The notes under the pieces are model-generated. The model saw only the letters and a list, made by a program, of their open reading frames with translations, had not been told where the DNA came from and made no database searches. This document shows positions 20,991 through 34,560 of a stretch of DNA of 64,000 bases, in pieces (within the stretch, counting starts at the first letter, position 1; every line of letters begins with the position of its first letter). Location: NCBI GenBank assembly GCA_029931535.1, contig JAQPZY010000628.1, positions 218,617-282,616 of the forward strand. Direction: 5' to 3'. The position numbers and the translations under genes were made by a program. Source of the DNA: Margaritifera margaritifera. Lineage: Eukaryota > Mollusca > Bivalvia > Unionida > Margaritiferidae.

Positions 20991-23950
20991 TCTTGAAAAT
21001 TTTATCACTCCTCCCCCAGAACGAATGATTGTATCAGCATGGAATCTTCACTAAAAGACTTAAGATGTCTAGTATAATGTAATATACATGGTAGTCTTGC
21101 TTTTTCATTGCAAAAAAGGTACTTTTTAATGTACAGACACAGTAAATGCAAGATTTCTCGTTGTACATATTTTATGTGTTGTTATGGATAACAACATAAA
21201 CATTAAATTATTGTACTTCAGTAGAAGATTTTCCAAGCCTCGAAATTAGGACTGGGATTAGTTGTCATACTAATTGATTAGAGGTTGATGATTGATTCAT
21301 AGATAAATGTTATTCACAAAACATTTTAAATAACGAATGAGGATAGTAGACCACACACACACCGATCATTTGTTGTGTACACTATGACATGAAACACCCC
21401 TTGTTTCATGTTGAATTCATAAAAATAAGTACAGGCTAAAAAACAAAGTTCCAATGCAACCAGGATATCGGGAAAAAGTCAGCAGAAAGAATAAGTCTGT
21501 TTCTAAACAGAACAAAACTTAATTTTGCAGAGGATATTAATCATAAGTCGGGGGAAAACCCAGAAAATTTAAGCCACCATTTGTTGACAGAAACAAATCC
21601 GCAATTGAGTTTTAATTGAAATTATCATCACTTACATTTATTGAGTTGTTACCGGAATTTTCGGAGGTTTTGGAGCTCTTAAGTCAGTATGAATCATTTG
21701 GGTGCTTGTTCTGAACATATTTGTGTAGTCAATCCAAGTGCTCAGGCGATTAGATTAGCCAAATAGACTGGTTATTCCATAGTTAACTCCATATCCGTAT
21801 CTTGTCATATGCAGACGATAAGAAGACCAGTCTAGCATCACACTGTACCAGCACATTGTCTGCGACAGGTAATCTCAGTAAATGTTAGAGGAAAAACATC
21901 TTATCTTCCCCAGTTCCCCTTTTGATATATGAATTTGACGAGAATCTATTGTGATAAATCTATGCTTATTATTTGGTAGTTCGCACTGCGAACACAGTGT
22001 TAAGCATTATTGTCAATAGTAAGCTTCGACACCCTCAACTCGTCTTTGTAGTGAATTTTACTATCAGACCTTGCTAATATGTAGAAAGCTACCGACTGTT
22101 GGATCAATTTTAAATGTAGAATCTCATGCTCTTGGTGTCGTTTAATAATGACTGCATTTTATATGCAGACATAAGCAGATCTGAGGAATACCGCTTATCC
22201 TCTTGTCCTGACAGCGTACAAATTGGCTATGCTAAAGAAAATGTTACTACTTACTTGTCCCTGGGCCGAGCAGATGCAGATTCTCACCTTGAGAATATCT
22301 GTGTGCATTTTCTACTCCTAACAAGCTCTGAGGCTCATCATTGCTTAACATCTAGCGTATGTCAATTGTTTATTACTTTTGCCTATTTTGCCTACTTGCC
22401 AGTTCAGAACATCTTGGAGAGGAAGCTGACTTTGCTTTTTACACTAACACCCAACACAAACCTACTTTATTACACATCCTTCTTAATGAAATTTCAGTGA
22501 GGTTGAAGTTTTGTTTGTGACTATATCTAAACAATGAAAGGTACTGACATTTTCACATTAATGGTAATTAAATTTAAAGCCAATTAATGTATTTTTAAAC
22601 AATTAAACAAATGTTCTGCACAGAATCAATCAATTTGATATCTGCGGAAAACAATCCTGCCATGTGGTACATGTCGAAATACTTTGTGACTCAAGATCTT
22701 CAAAACTCATGTATGGACTATGCAGTTGTCTGTTCAAATTCTTTTCCCCAATTGTTTTTCAAGGGCGGTTAACAAATACGAAATACCAAGTTTTCAAAAT
22801 ATTGCGTTCTAATTTGTACCGATTTTATTTGGAAGTTACCTGATAAAATTTAACATATTGTAAAAGTTTCCTCCTTGTTTATTCCAGTTTCTTTACATTA
22901 GCATTATGAAAAATGTTGAGATTGTGAATGATGTTGAGTCTATAAATACCCTCATCTATACACCCACAGATGAAAAAGTAAAACAGACGGAAGTAATTTT
23001 ATAAACAAGAGATTTCAGAGAAAAGCAGTTTATTGTTCAGTAAATTGTATGACACATTTAATTGTTATCTTTAATGTCCAGATCTGGAACTGAGGTTTTG
23101 TATTTTTGCATTTTCTGTTCCTATAGTTTGTGCATGGGTACATTACAACTGTACATTATATTTGTTTTCAGCTGACTCTCTAAAAGCATATCTCTTGTTT
23201 AATAAACAATTTCCTCATACCAAATAAATATCTGCATTGAACAGCACTTGAGACGGAGATTAATGTCACCAATATTCTTTTATTTTAAGGACAAAGGAAA
23301 AGACATAAATGGACTGCAGCAAAAACAAAAACCGCAGAAGAATACATTTCACCTGAAGTCAAGGAAAAGTAAAAACCACCCAACACAAATGTCTAAACAA
23401 AGCAAGACAAAGATGTAGTGTCCTGTACAAATTAGACTGTGTTGGTGTTTCTTAAAACATTGGTGTTTTACTGACAACAATTTCTTCCTTGGGTAACTTT
23501 AAAAATAAATGTGTGTCCATTGTTGATGAATATGTATCATGAGTGTATTATAAGCGTTTCGTCAGACCATTGCTTCAGATTTCACACTGAATAGAATGTC
23601 AGTGCTCTTATTACTCCAGTCACCACACTTAATGTGTGGGTAGCCTTGTTGTAGAGTTAGAGTTAGCAGGTCTACCCTCCAAAAATAAAATCAGTCGAAT
23701 AACTCAAACCGGCTTTGCATAAGTCCATATATTGTAGTATGTCACTCTTGCAACACAAGCACATTTTTACCTTTATGCAGAATTTGTTTTAAAACCATGC
23801 CCGATACATTTGTCATTTGGAATAGTATAAAAGTACCCATACCTATCCTTCATTCCTTTAAACTTGTTAATATTGTTGTATAATGTTTCTTCTGTTGGGG
23901 TTTTTGAAGGAGCTCATTCACTTTGGTTTTTTCCTGATAAACTCATTTAG
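20991..23950. other. Intergenic, no gene supported
   Basis: The only sizeable frame is + 22126-22500 (124 codons, no domain, hydrophobic C-terminal half, no splice context). I do not support it as a gene. Confidence 0.45.
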
Positions 23951-24146
23951 GGAGCTGCTGTAGCTCAGTTGGTGGAACATCTGACTCGTAATCCAAGGGT
24001 CGTGGGTTTCTATACCAACCCAATCCAGGCTGGGTCAGCTGACTTGGAGTGTGCTTGGGAAAGGCACTTAGCTCCCATTTCCTTGGCATGATACTGCGTA
24101 GCCAATAATGTCTTAACAGTGCCGTTAAACCCCACAAAAACAGAAG
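23951..24146 (+). mobile_element. tRNA-Thr(CGT)-like SINE
   Basis: The head 'ggagctgctgtagctcagtt' contains an RNA polymerase III A-box (TAGCTCAGTTGGTGGA). It is followed by an anticodon-loop-like 'gactcgtaatc' that would read CGT, and a degenerate B-box ('ggtcgtgggtttctataccaa'). The mismatched T-arm and the ~120 bp unrelated body ending 'gccgttaaaccccac' plus A5 show this is a SINE and not a functional tRNA gene. Similar tails are common in invertebrate SINEs. Confidence 0.75.
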
Positions 24147-24599
24147 AAACATAAAGTAATTTATATATGCAGGGTCCATTTTTCATTTAGTACTTATGTA
24201 ATAATCATTTTACAACTTAATTTGTATCAATCTCAACTAGGAAAAAAAGTGGCATCTTTTCTTTGGTTCATCCAACAAATATATTAGACCCCTAACACCT
24301 TCATGCTTTCTAGTAATTGTAAACCAACACAAATAAGTATAAAAATATTCAGATGGACCAAGCATTGCCTTATGTTTAATTTGTTATGATAATGTTTTTC
24401 CAGTTAGATCACCAGTGAAATAATTGAATAGAATGGTGAACCTTATATTAATAATGCATTCCAGATGAAACAAGTATTGGGCATGGTTTAGTTTTCTTGT
24501 GTGTCGCATATGAGCGCCAAAGGCAGATTGTGTCATTATATATTGCTGTCCATCATTCCGTTTTTTCTGTCCCATTTTCTTGTATGTACCATAACTAGT

Positions 24600-25120
24600 T
24601 TCTACACCATCTACCTTTACCAAACTTTGTGGGTGGCTTTGAATTATTTGTGGATGGCTGGCACTTGAGGCAAGGAAGAAACCAGTTTGGAGTGGAAAAG
24701 GACAAAGGTTGAGGTCAAATTAATTTGGAAAAAAATGGTTTCTGCTCAATAACTTCAGTTCTAAACCACAAATAATGGTTGCTTGGACTTTAGGCAAGGA
24801 AAGAATCTATTGGTTTGGGATCAAGAGGTCAGTTCTCAAGATCACATTGATTGAAAGTGGAGAAAACGTTAAGCTCTTGACCAAATACTTTAACCAAACT
24901 TTCCTTATGTCTTGCAGTTTTGTCAAAGAAGAAATCATGGGATTTAGGGAGGTCAAAAGTCAAGGTCTCAGTGTCTAGAAGACAAAAAAATAAAAAAATA
25001 ATTGACATCACTATAGTTCTAGGTCACATATTGTAATCAAACATTGTGGGTTAATTTCAAAGGTCATGGTCACAAACCTTAGAGGCAGGTGTAATACTAT
25101 TCTTCTGTGAAATGTAAAAA
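24600..25120 (+). repeat. Degenerate minisatellite with 'aggtcaa' words
   Basis: Loose ~110-130 bp units share 'ctcaataactt.agttctaa.cca', 'ttg.actt.aggcaaggaa', 'ttggttt.ggatcaagaggtca' and 'gaggtcaaaagtcaaggtc'. The wording resembles degenerate intergenic repeats widespread in molluscs. Non-coding. Confidence 0.5.
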
Positions 25121-25325
25121 TGTGCACATTTTCTATGACAGGAACAATAGGTTCCATTCTATTAAGGTTAGTTTGGCAGCAGTCATCCTGAACAAACTTT
25201 GTCATAGGCATTTTGCTGTCAGATTGCAAGTATATTGTTTCTGCTGATAAACCAGTCTTAAATGTTTTGGACAGGATTTTATATCCCATAATGTTGTCAT
25301 CACTATCCTGTTTATAACAGCTTTA

Positions 25326-25980
25326 CTATGCAAAACGTCTTATTAAAATCAACAAGAACGGTAAATATTTGTTTACCATATCCAGGACATACAGCAGTTT
25401 GGGATTTAAAAAGAGCATTGGAGCTTTGCCTGAATGATTCTGTCGGAAACTAAATTCATTTGGATATAATTGAGCATAATCATTTAGATTTGTTATTAAA
25501 ATAATGCTAAACTTGTTTTTTTTAAATAATTTATGTATTGTAAATATGGAAATTAGCCCAAAGTTACTGACATCTTCTTTAGGGCCAGACTTGTAAATCA
25601 AAGTAAACTTGACACTTTTTTCATACTTTTTACAAACTTAAGGTTTAAATAAGACTGCCTAAAACTGTTACCCTCTCTAAAATGACAGGAGCACTAATCT
25701 TAAAAGTCATTTACCTTTTTCATCAAGTAATTTGGCTTTGTTAATTCTGTACAAAGCTCTAGGATGTATTGGGAATATATAATTTGGCATTCCTACGAAT
25801 TATTTTATCGCAAAGATTGATGAGCTTCTCAGTGAACTGTGCCAGTGGTTCTTTTATGCGAATTTGCAATACTGATCAAAAAATCGTTATTTTCATTATA
25901 CTCATTGTTTACATAGTTACCATGAACAACTAGACAATGAGATTTGCTTATTAGATTAGTTGCTTTGCCTGCATTAAGTT
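25326..25980 (-). pseudogene. LINE (non-LTR) reverse transcriptase N-terminal fragment
   Basis: On the minus strand, 25601-25326 gives 91 codons containing 'LIYKSGPKEDVSNFGLISIF' and then 'LYPNEFSFRQNHSGKAP'. These match the first conserved RT blocks of LINEs (x-P-I-x-K-x-G-x-x-x-d-x-x-N-[YF]-R-P-I-S, then Q-x-G-F-R-x-x-x-S). Frames further upstream (to about 25980) carry 'ELNAGKATNL', resembling the 'K-A-x-G-x-D' block. Motif A and the YADD box are not found downstream, so the element is truncated and frameshifted. Confidence 0.65.
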
Positions 25981-26084
25981 CCGAAAGGTTTAACTTTTTG
26001 AAATTAATTCTTTTCTAAGCATATTCTGCTGACATTTTGTTAATTATACATTGTTTTTGTTTCCAGTACTGTAAAAAAGAATAA

Positions 26085-26087
<3 letters not shown>

Positions 26088-26165
<78 letters not shown>

Positions 26166-26176
26166 TAGATAGATAT
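26088..26176. repeat. (TA)37 tract followed by (GATA)3
   Basis: An uninterrupted TA run of about 75 bases, then 'agatagatagata'. Confidence 0.95.
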
Positions 26177-29100
26177 TGATGTGCGATAGGGAAATTCCAC
26201 CATTGGGCTCATAATTCATCAGAAAGAACTTGGCAAAGCCTCATTCATGGCCGCGAATTATGACACCATGTTGCGATTTCCTTATCCCACATCAATGCAT
26301 GTAATAGATTTTATTATAAGTCCCAAATGCATTCAGGTCACAACATTCTCACTGTTCCTTTAACTCGCTGCACCTATTCTATGATAATTGGCGGCAATTC
26401 AAGGTGAAAAAGAACCATTTCAGGCACACTCATCCAAGTATGTAATTTTAACCAACATTCAAATAATTATGGCTTCACATGATATTTTATTATTTGGCAT
26501 GTTTTGTTGCAAAAGTGTAAAAGGAAACAAAAATTTATGTTAGCATCTGCAAAGATGTAAATTAGTGACGAGAGCTGTGGATATTGATGCAATAGGGAGC
26601 AATAATGTGCATCCAGTATGATTATTTTTGTTTTGCCATTATGGATCATTTGGAGGGGAAAAGGTAATTTCAAGATAATATATTTTGCTTAATATATCTT
26701 AATATTACTGTACACTTATAAACTATTGTCCCAAATAATGTTTGATTCCGACCAATTTCCAAATTATGAAACTCAAAGAGAGAAGTAGTTCTCAAGAAAT
26801 GTAATTTAAATTATCCAGACAGTGCTTTGGATTATGAGATGTCTCCAAAAATTATGAGATGTCCCAAGAACTGTTTTACTCCCCGTTAATAATGGGTTGA
26901 ATATTCTGGATATTTGAAGAAAAGATTATATCATTAAAAATCTAGTGCATAAGTTTTCATACAGATATGCGCAATCCGGTATATAGAAATCTGGTGTACA
27001 CAAAATCCATGATCTTAGCCTATGCCCCAGCAACTACTGTTTGGTGTGTGTATGTGTATGTGTGTCTGTGTGTGTGAGAGAGAGAGTACGATTAGGGGAT
27101 GAGTGAATTGCTTTATTTAATATTCAGCAGGTTAACAGAAAAAGGCGACATTTGTAAAAAAGGGTATTTATTATGGATTTTACTGCATGAGAGAGAGAGA
27201 GAGATGGGCAACAAACTAACAAACTAACATAAACTAACATTGTATCGCTATCAATATAACATATTATTGTCACTCCTGAGCTGTGTACTGTGAATAATCG
27301 TATAATAATTTCAAAGAGTTTATTCTCATTTATACAGATATAGCTCTACATAAGTATGTCCGACCATAAGTATATAGGTTTATATAGTTCACCACAGTAA
27401 CTTAGCTTAAGACAGTATAGTCAATGCCACCTGGTGCAATATTCATCACTTTTCATGTCGATATCGTCGGCTACATGAAACAAAATTCTGTCTTTGCCAG
27501 AGCATTCATTTGTTTTGGCATATATTCGTCCATTGAATGACCAAGCTACACCCACTGTTTCATTCTCCAATAGCTTTGTCAACAACTTACTGTTGCCCTT
27601 TGTTCAGTCTTCTGTGATCTTTGATTTTTTACTCTGTATATGAATTTTACGATGATGGGATTGAGGTCTTTTTTGTTTTATTTCTTATGAGAATTCAATG
27701 TGCGACCTGAGTCAAGAGAGAGAGAGAGAGAGAGTGAGAATGAGAGAGAGACAGACATATAGACAGAGACAGAGATAGATATTCTTTTATTCCTTCATTT
27801 TCTGAAGATTGTAAGATAGTGTGAGCAAATACAATGTAATACATAAATGGAAGAAAATAGGTAAATCAAAACTTATGCATCTCTATGAATGAATTATAAA
27901 TCATACCTAGCAAATAATAAATAAATAAATAATAATAATAAATAAATGCATAAAAACATTAGCAGTTATAAATGCTTTTAAATATTACACTGCAAGTATA
28001 TGTATTTTGCAAGTATTTATTACAGTTACTTGCTTTGAGTTTCTATCAACTGAGATAATATTTGCTGTTGAAATATAAAATATCTATCCGACATTTTTAT
28101 ATCTATATTTAATACGTAGCTCACTAATTTACACAATTATCGTACTTCAGACACTATAAAGTTTTAAAGTCCTACGCAACACAACTAGTTAATCTTTTCC
28201 TCGCTCTGCAGTTCAATCAATGATTTCTGATATTATATTCTGTAAAAGTTTTCAAAATCAATCGAATATATTATATCCTTTATCTTAATGAAATACTTGG
28301 CAGATAGTCTTATAACATTTATATATGACTCAAGTTCCAATTGTTCTGGAATATCGCTTAAAATCCACCAAGTAGCATAATCAATATATTAATCATCTAA
28401 TTGATAACATAAATGACAGTGAATCTCTGGAGGCATACATGAAAGTGGTATTTCCATCACTTGGTTTCTGTTGCCAGGGTTGAGGGACAATTCATTGAAA
28501 TCTGTCAAATATGCTCATCACTTGTTTTCCAACAGAGGGGACACAGTCCTAGTCTAGCTGTCATTCCTCCAATACTAATTAATATCACAAACTCCATTGT
28601 TCTGCTTGAGTCAGTTGTCTGTCCCGAATACCTACGTTCTTGTCCCAATTAAATTTGTTCATGTTAGTTTGTATGGAAAACTTCCAAGGAAAACAATTCG
28701 TTGAGACAATTTTCTAGCTCATACTTTTGAGTTCAGTATAGATATCATATAAAAAAGAATTATAACTATGTTTGAAGTAAAAAAAAATCAAATTGCCACA
28801 ATCCAGAGTAAAATCTTTTAAGCTTTTAAATTTACCGATGTTCTACACATGCGTCCTAAAAATCAACGTTTTTGCTTATCTATGAGAGCTTACATTAACA
28901 TCATTCCCAAGCATGTTGTAGTAGATCCTATCAGAGATCTTTGAGAAGAACCTTGAACTTCTCGGGCGAAATATCGTTGTACTTTCTCAAACGTTTCCAT
29001 GCCCTGATATGCCATATTGAACAAGAGGTCTGAGCCATACAAAGCTGTGGGCGATATAATTCTTTCCCAGACTTACACAGAAATTATAGGGTTCATTCCA

Positions 29101-29741
29101 TTTGCATTTGATCCAGTGGAGTATAGCGAGTTCATTACATGTCTAGCTTTGTCACAGAAATATTGCACACGATCATTAATTTTCATTGACTGGGATAAAG
29201 TTTCTCCTGCATCTTGCACCTCTTTCGTTATTGGAACAACATGTAATCCCAAAGTAATTCCATTTGATGAATACGCATCCTTTTTTCAACAGAATATCAT
29301 CCAATTACTTTTGCTAGGATTTTATATCAATTTCTAATTCTGTACATATTGATAGGCTGTATCCACACGTATATGTAATCCATTCAACACTGAACTTAGA
29401 AGAGAGTAGTATCTTCCGCTAAAACATGCCATGTATATTCATCTGACCCATTGGTAAACCACAGTTAGTCATCACTAATTCATTAAGTAAATCATTTATA
29501 AAAATAACAGAATATAACTTTATTGATTTGACGTATGCAAAAGAGTACATAGTCAATACAATACATAATGCATATACAATGCATTGATGTACAAATGAAT
29601 GAATAATGGCGCTAGAAAATATGTGTGCACATAAATCCTCCTGGAGGGGAGGAGGAGATAACTAGATATCGAGAGCAGATGATCTAATTTGGAATGCATT
29701 ATACACATATTTTTATCTAGGTTGTTTTTACAGTTGTTGAA
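26177..29741. other. Intergenic, no gene supported
   Basis: Contains GA/TG tracts (27042-27087; 27190-27204; 27715-27780) and AAT-rich stretches. Two + frames, 28461-28652 (63 codons) and 29017-29337 (106 codons), have no domain or splice context and are left unassigned. Confidence 0.45.
27715..27780. repeat. (GA)n-rich tract
   Basis: GA repeats with GT and CA interruptions ('gagagagagagtgagaa', 'agacagagacagaga'). Confidence 0.9.
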
Positions 29742-30029
29742 TCAATCTTCATTTTCAAATAATTGTAATAGTTTATATACACTTAGTTTCTGCCAATAAA
29801 TAGGACCACTATACGATTTCCTCAGCGAGAGGTATAGTGGACAGATTAAGACAATATTATATTCATTTTGGACATCATTATTTACACACCGTTTACCAAC
29901 TGTCTTTTCTAATGGAAACGAGTTCGATATATGTCCTCTACATAAAACATAAGCACTTGACTCTGTGTATAAATGGGGGATTATTTTCCGGATTTTTGCG
30001 TTTATTCCCAAATATGTTAATGTTTGCAA
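29742..30029 (-). pseudogene. Internally deleted LINE ORF2 fragment
   Basis: This 95-codon minus frame begins 'LGINAKIRKIIPHLYTESSA' and continues '..GHISNSFPLEKTVG', the region of LINE RT just after motif A (...I..LY....a.V...g..S..F....G). It then jumps to 'NEYNIVLICPLYLSLRKSY', which resembles the Cys/His-type extreme C-terminus of LINE ORF2 (h-x-x-x-x-C-x-x-Y-x-x-x-R). The catalytic YADD region between them is absent, so a deletion fused two distant parts of ORF2. Confidence 0.5.
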
Positions 30030-30099
30030 TAGTCCACAATGCCACAGTCTATCTTTTCAATCTTAGAGAAACATTAGAGGTATGATTCTGTAATAAGTA

Positions 30100-31283
30100 T
30101 GAAATCCTGCAATAAAACATATGAAGGCTCATTTCTTGATGAACTTGCTGCAAGAGCTGTAGAAGGCTTTTTCTTCATCTCTTTTTATGCAGATAATGCA
30201 TTTCTTGATCATTAGTAGGAGATGAATCATATTTATTCTCTTTGTGTGTTGATGATTCATGGCCTCCCTTTTATTGCAAGTCTGATGTTCTTCCACTTTC
30301 TCCGTTAGCTTGCTTGTAGAAAGGCTTGTATCTTGTATACATTGTTTCTACCTTTCCCTCAATATAGTTGATCCTTTTCAGGATCACATCCAGATACTGG
30401 TGTATATTTGCAGTGATTCCTTTTATCTAGGTTTTCCAGGTTGCCATAGACGACATTTGAATATACATTCCCATGTTATCACTCATTAGTTTTACACTTT
30501 AAGTTTGAGTTGCTCTATTTGAGAGTTGGCTTCTTGAAGTTTCTTTTTATATTTGTCTCACTTAGATATTACCTCAGTCTCTGTATCTCATTTTCTCTTT
30601 GTGTGATGCGATATCACATAGCAGGCTTTCCAGTAGAATAATTATTTCTTCAAAACTTCTCTTTCACCATTGCTTTTTGAGCTAATTATTATGTTCAGTC
30701 TGTCAGTGTTTTCATGTGTTTTGGAAATCATCATCATTGACTGAAGCTCTCGGACTATGGGGTATAAAATATCACTGCGAAAAGAAGTAAAACGCTGGGA
30801 TGACCTAGATTCATTATTGCATTTCATGGCCATTTTGGATATACAGACTCGCATGTCACTGTAATTGTTCTCCCCATCAATAAAATGGTATATAGTATAT
30901 ATATATCTTCCGATAGCTTATCTGCCACAGGTGCACTATAAGATCGAGCTAAATGTTCCGATAATCAACCTTCAGGACAATCAGGTCTTTTCTTTTTTTT
31001 TTGCCAGATCAAACAGAGCTTGCCAATTATTTTTGTAGTCATTTCTCATCAAGTATTGATGTAATTTCTCCTTTGAAGGCACTTTTAATCGGTGTTCCAA
31101 ACTTGGTTCTGATTTGCGCTGACATGCCTTGATTGCTTTCTTCTGCATCATAATCTTGTTCTGCCTGTGACATTTGCGAAACAAATAGCGCATCATCATC
31201 AGCATCCTCCTCCTCAATAACAGCATCAATAATATTTTCCATTTTCTTTTTCTTTTCCTTTGTATTCTCCAGATGATGCACAT
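30100..31283 (-). pseudogene. Possible LINE ORF1-like remnant, coiled-coil and acidic
   Basis: Minus-strand fragments include 'EKKKKMENIIDAVIEEEDAD' at 31281-31039, with an overlapping 100-codon frame, and 'MRVCISKMAMKCNNESRSS' at 30854-30642. Further broken frames to about 30100 carry 'KLQEANSQIEQLKLKV', a clear heptad. Coiled-coil and charged segments lying immediately upstream (same strand) of an ORF2 remnant fit a LINE ORF1, but no RRM or zinc knuckle is seen. Alternative: a decayed host coiled-coil gene. Confidence 0.3.
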
Positions 31284-34110
31284 TTTGTGTGTTTAAATCA
31301 GATCTGCAGTTGATATTGTCCTTATCTTCATTACCTCACATATGTTTAGCAGTATCAAAGTTATGTTGAGACCTTCTATCAATGTCGACGTCATCTAGAA
31401 AATAAGGTTGAGAAAACATTTTGTCGTTCTCTCAAGAATAGCTCCAAATGCATCAAAATATCCATTTTACTTTTGTGAACAATATAATCACAGTTTAGTC
31501 ATACTGATACCATGCTGCATAACCTTTTTCTTACACTATAATTTCCAAATAAACGAACTATATAGTACAACGCATACTCCTTGGGTAAACAATAGGGGAA
31601 TACGTATGACAATTACCAAGATAGTGTTTATTAAGTCAGCTAAATAGCTCAAATATGCAGACACTGGTAACGGTAGATCAGAAGCAAACTAATTATAGAA
31701 ACGAATTATCTGTGTCAACAATCTAAGTTTGGACTGAATATAAAGAAAATATTTTTCCAACATAAAATCCTGACTTGAAAAGAAACTTTTCATAGATAAT
31801 AATTACACAACTAGAAGGGTGATCGCTTCATACATAGATGCATACCATTTTTAGTAAATGCCATCACATCTGACCATCCAAATTTGATAAAATACCGGGA
31901 CCTGAAACATATATAACTTGCAATATTAATACTTCTTACTTTCCAAGGAATTTTGGCCTATGTCCTCTTTACCATAGAGAAAATATACTTTCTAAATTAG
32001 TAACGGTGCTTATTTTAAACTTAAAATAGATTTAAGCTTTCTTATTCCCTTTCTGGTCCAGTTCAGATATTATCACAGAGACTTTGGGTATGTTTGACTC
32101 AGATTTCAGTATCATATCCTCTTTGGTATGTATGTATGTTTAGTTTTGCTTGATTTTCATGTAATGCATAATCCTATGCAGAAAAGCTCACGAGTTATTA
32201 GTAGTCCTTTTGTTATTCTTTGGACTTTACTTGTGCCTCTACATCAGATTAAATACGATGTATTATTTGGAAAATGTTGATAAGATATATAATATCAGAA
32301 AAGTATCAAGTGGACTCTGTTTGTTCTACTGCATCATTCCGGTCCAGATAATATATCTTGATAGAGGTAATATCGTATATATTTGACCCATATCTCATGA
32401 CATGTATTTCGCTCATGGTATTTCTTCTAAACCTGATATTACATACGTGAAAATAGTAAACAAAACGTAAAATTCAATGCAAAGATTGTGTTAGGTTCAT
32501 CTATGAAATTGCTGCTAAATGTGAATGATAATTGTTGGGGACTGCATAAAACGTGGTCTTCTTTAAATTTTCTGATTTGCACATTTGCGCAAATATAAAT
32601 TATAGTAAATAGAGAGGCTATATTTTTGGAAAGTTTTAAAAAAATAAATAAATAAAAACGTGTAGCATCTGTGAATATTTAGAACTGAAACTATCATCTC
32701 ATCGGATTCAATTAACAGAAGTCCAGATGCTATATAAAGTAACATATCACGATGGTATTTGTATTACTCGCTTACTTAATATGATATAAAGGAAGTTTTT
32801 TCACCAGGAAATTCTACTCGTACCTCGGGTTTTTTGGTCAAATTTTATCGCAACAGTACATACTAGAAATCAAACCGGTGAAAAATAATTTCATTGTATA
32901 AACCGTGTTTATCTCAGAGAGAATTTATCCAATTTGACTCCTATTTTTTATTTAAGATACTTTTTTGTCTTTCAGTTGGTCACGTCCTCATTAACATAGT
33001 TTTTCTTTACTTTATATTTATTGTAAGAGGCTCCAAATTCTCTAGTGTATTATATATTCTTCAGTATATATTATCTATCAGTAAATCTTCCTTGACATTT
33101 ACCAATTCTGTTTTGTAATCGTCTCTCTGCCTTAACTATGAACACATTTGTTTGATTAGGATAGAGAATCAAGAACATTGTTGCTTTCCTTATTATGCTT
33201 AATTGTGCAATTTAGTCAGTTAGTTTCAGTTGTGAGAGATGGGCATATTTCAGCTGGAAGGACAGACATGAGTGTACACATTTCATGAGATTCTTTAAAG
33301 CGATTTCTTAGCTTCCACAATATTTGGTAAAACGAATCTCATAATGAAATTTACTAGAAAGGAGAGAGCATGAAACATTGGAACCACCGCTGAAAGTTCA
33401 TGACACAGAATAAAGTATCTTTTATTAAAGATATTTTATTGATCTCATCCAAGTTATTGTGACTATCCACGAGTATTCTTTAAATGGGACGATGTATTAC
33501 ATTGATTCAAATTTCTTATAATATTTTAGTTAAGACAGTGACACCAGTTTACTCATTACTGTACTCAACAACACAAGTGGGCTAAATTGTTATACTTATT
33601 ATATCGTACATAAGTTCTATTGGTCAATAATCGTATGAAATAAAATATGTTTTTAAGATGGAGTTGGATTGTAACATTGAGATACTGCTAACATATATCA
33701 ATGCAAAACAGTTTTTTCCATTTGAAGGCATTATTGTCAGATAATATCTCTTTAAAAAAATAGTTGCTAAAGGAACAAATCGTAATTTCAGTTCTGTATT
33801 ATGTAAGACCTCGCTATTTAGAGGAACATCAGTCTGTGATCACTAGATCTTTGATCACAGGTAAGTCGAACCTTATCATTTGGTCATTAAGTACAGGGAT
33901 GATATGATTCTGAAAATAAGTGGAAATACAATAATGTGTAAACATGAATTATGGATTACAAATATAAACTGAGTACAAAACAGTTGACTTCATCGGGTTT
34001 ATTTTTACTTCAGAGACAATGATCAATTAAAAGGTCTACATATTGAAAAGAAGTCGAAAAATGATATTATCAATAATAGATTCGTCCTAAACGTCTAATA
34101 ATCTTATATA
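31284..34110. other. AT-rich intergenic, no gene seen
   Basis: Only short frames (up to 79 codons) without recognisable domains. Confidence 0.5.
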
Positions 34111-34560
34111 CAGTGTGGGGTCAAAAGTGAGTAGCTACCTGTGGACGAAAAGTCGATGTAATTTGGCAAAATATGATTTCAAATGGCCACTGCATAATAA
34201 TTATTCTTAAAGTTTAATTTTATATGTGTGTGTTAAGGAGCATTTAGACCCTCCTGATGATGTAAACAAGACACGTTACCTCACAGTAAGGAGGTGAGAG
34301 CCAGCCAGAAGCAGACGATAGTTCGGTTAGCTGAGAAAGATTTTAATGGTAGATGAATATAAAAAGTAACTTGAAAATCATGTTTTACAATTCAGAAACT
34401 TTTAGAAATGTTTCACAACTGGGGTCCACAGAAAACGAGAAAAGAAATGGGAGAGACCAAAAACCATGATAAAAATGGGTGATTATGCACTTTCCCGTCT
34501 TGTTCATCAGAATTTATTACAATTATTGACAATCAGTGCAGAACCTGATCGTAGCTTTTA
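34111..34560 (+). mobile_element. Tc1/mariner-type transposon, 5' fragment
   Basis: It starts CAGTGTGGGGTCAAAAGTGA directly after a TA dinucleotide, as Tc1-like elements do. The transposase N-terminus follows: 'QKQTIVRLAEKDFNG' (first helix-turn-helix), stops, then 'FTIQKLLEMFHNWG'. In a second frame comes the GRPK box with 'MGDYALSRLVHQNLL' (second DNA-binding helix). The DD(E/D) catalytic part and the right inverted repeat are not found, so the copy is 3'-truncated and frameshifted. Confidence 0.7.

Noticed and set aside
22126..22500. 124-codon + ORF as a gene
   Set aside because: No domain, no signal peptide, no splice or repeat context, and no homology pattern that I recognise.
23951..24025. 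A functional tRNA-Thr gene
   Set aside because: The T-arm does not pair, there is no clean acceptor stem, and a SINE body and tail follow.
29017..29337. 106-codon + ORF as a gene
   Set aside because: No recognisable domain; it lies in AT-rich intergenic DNA, and the other strand is equally uninformative.
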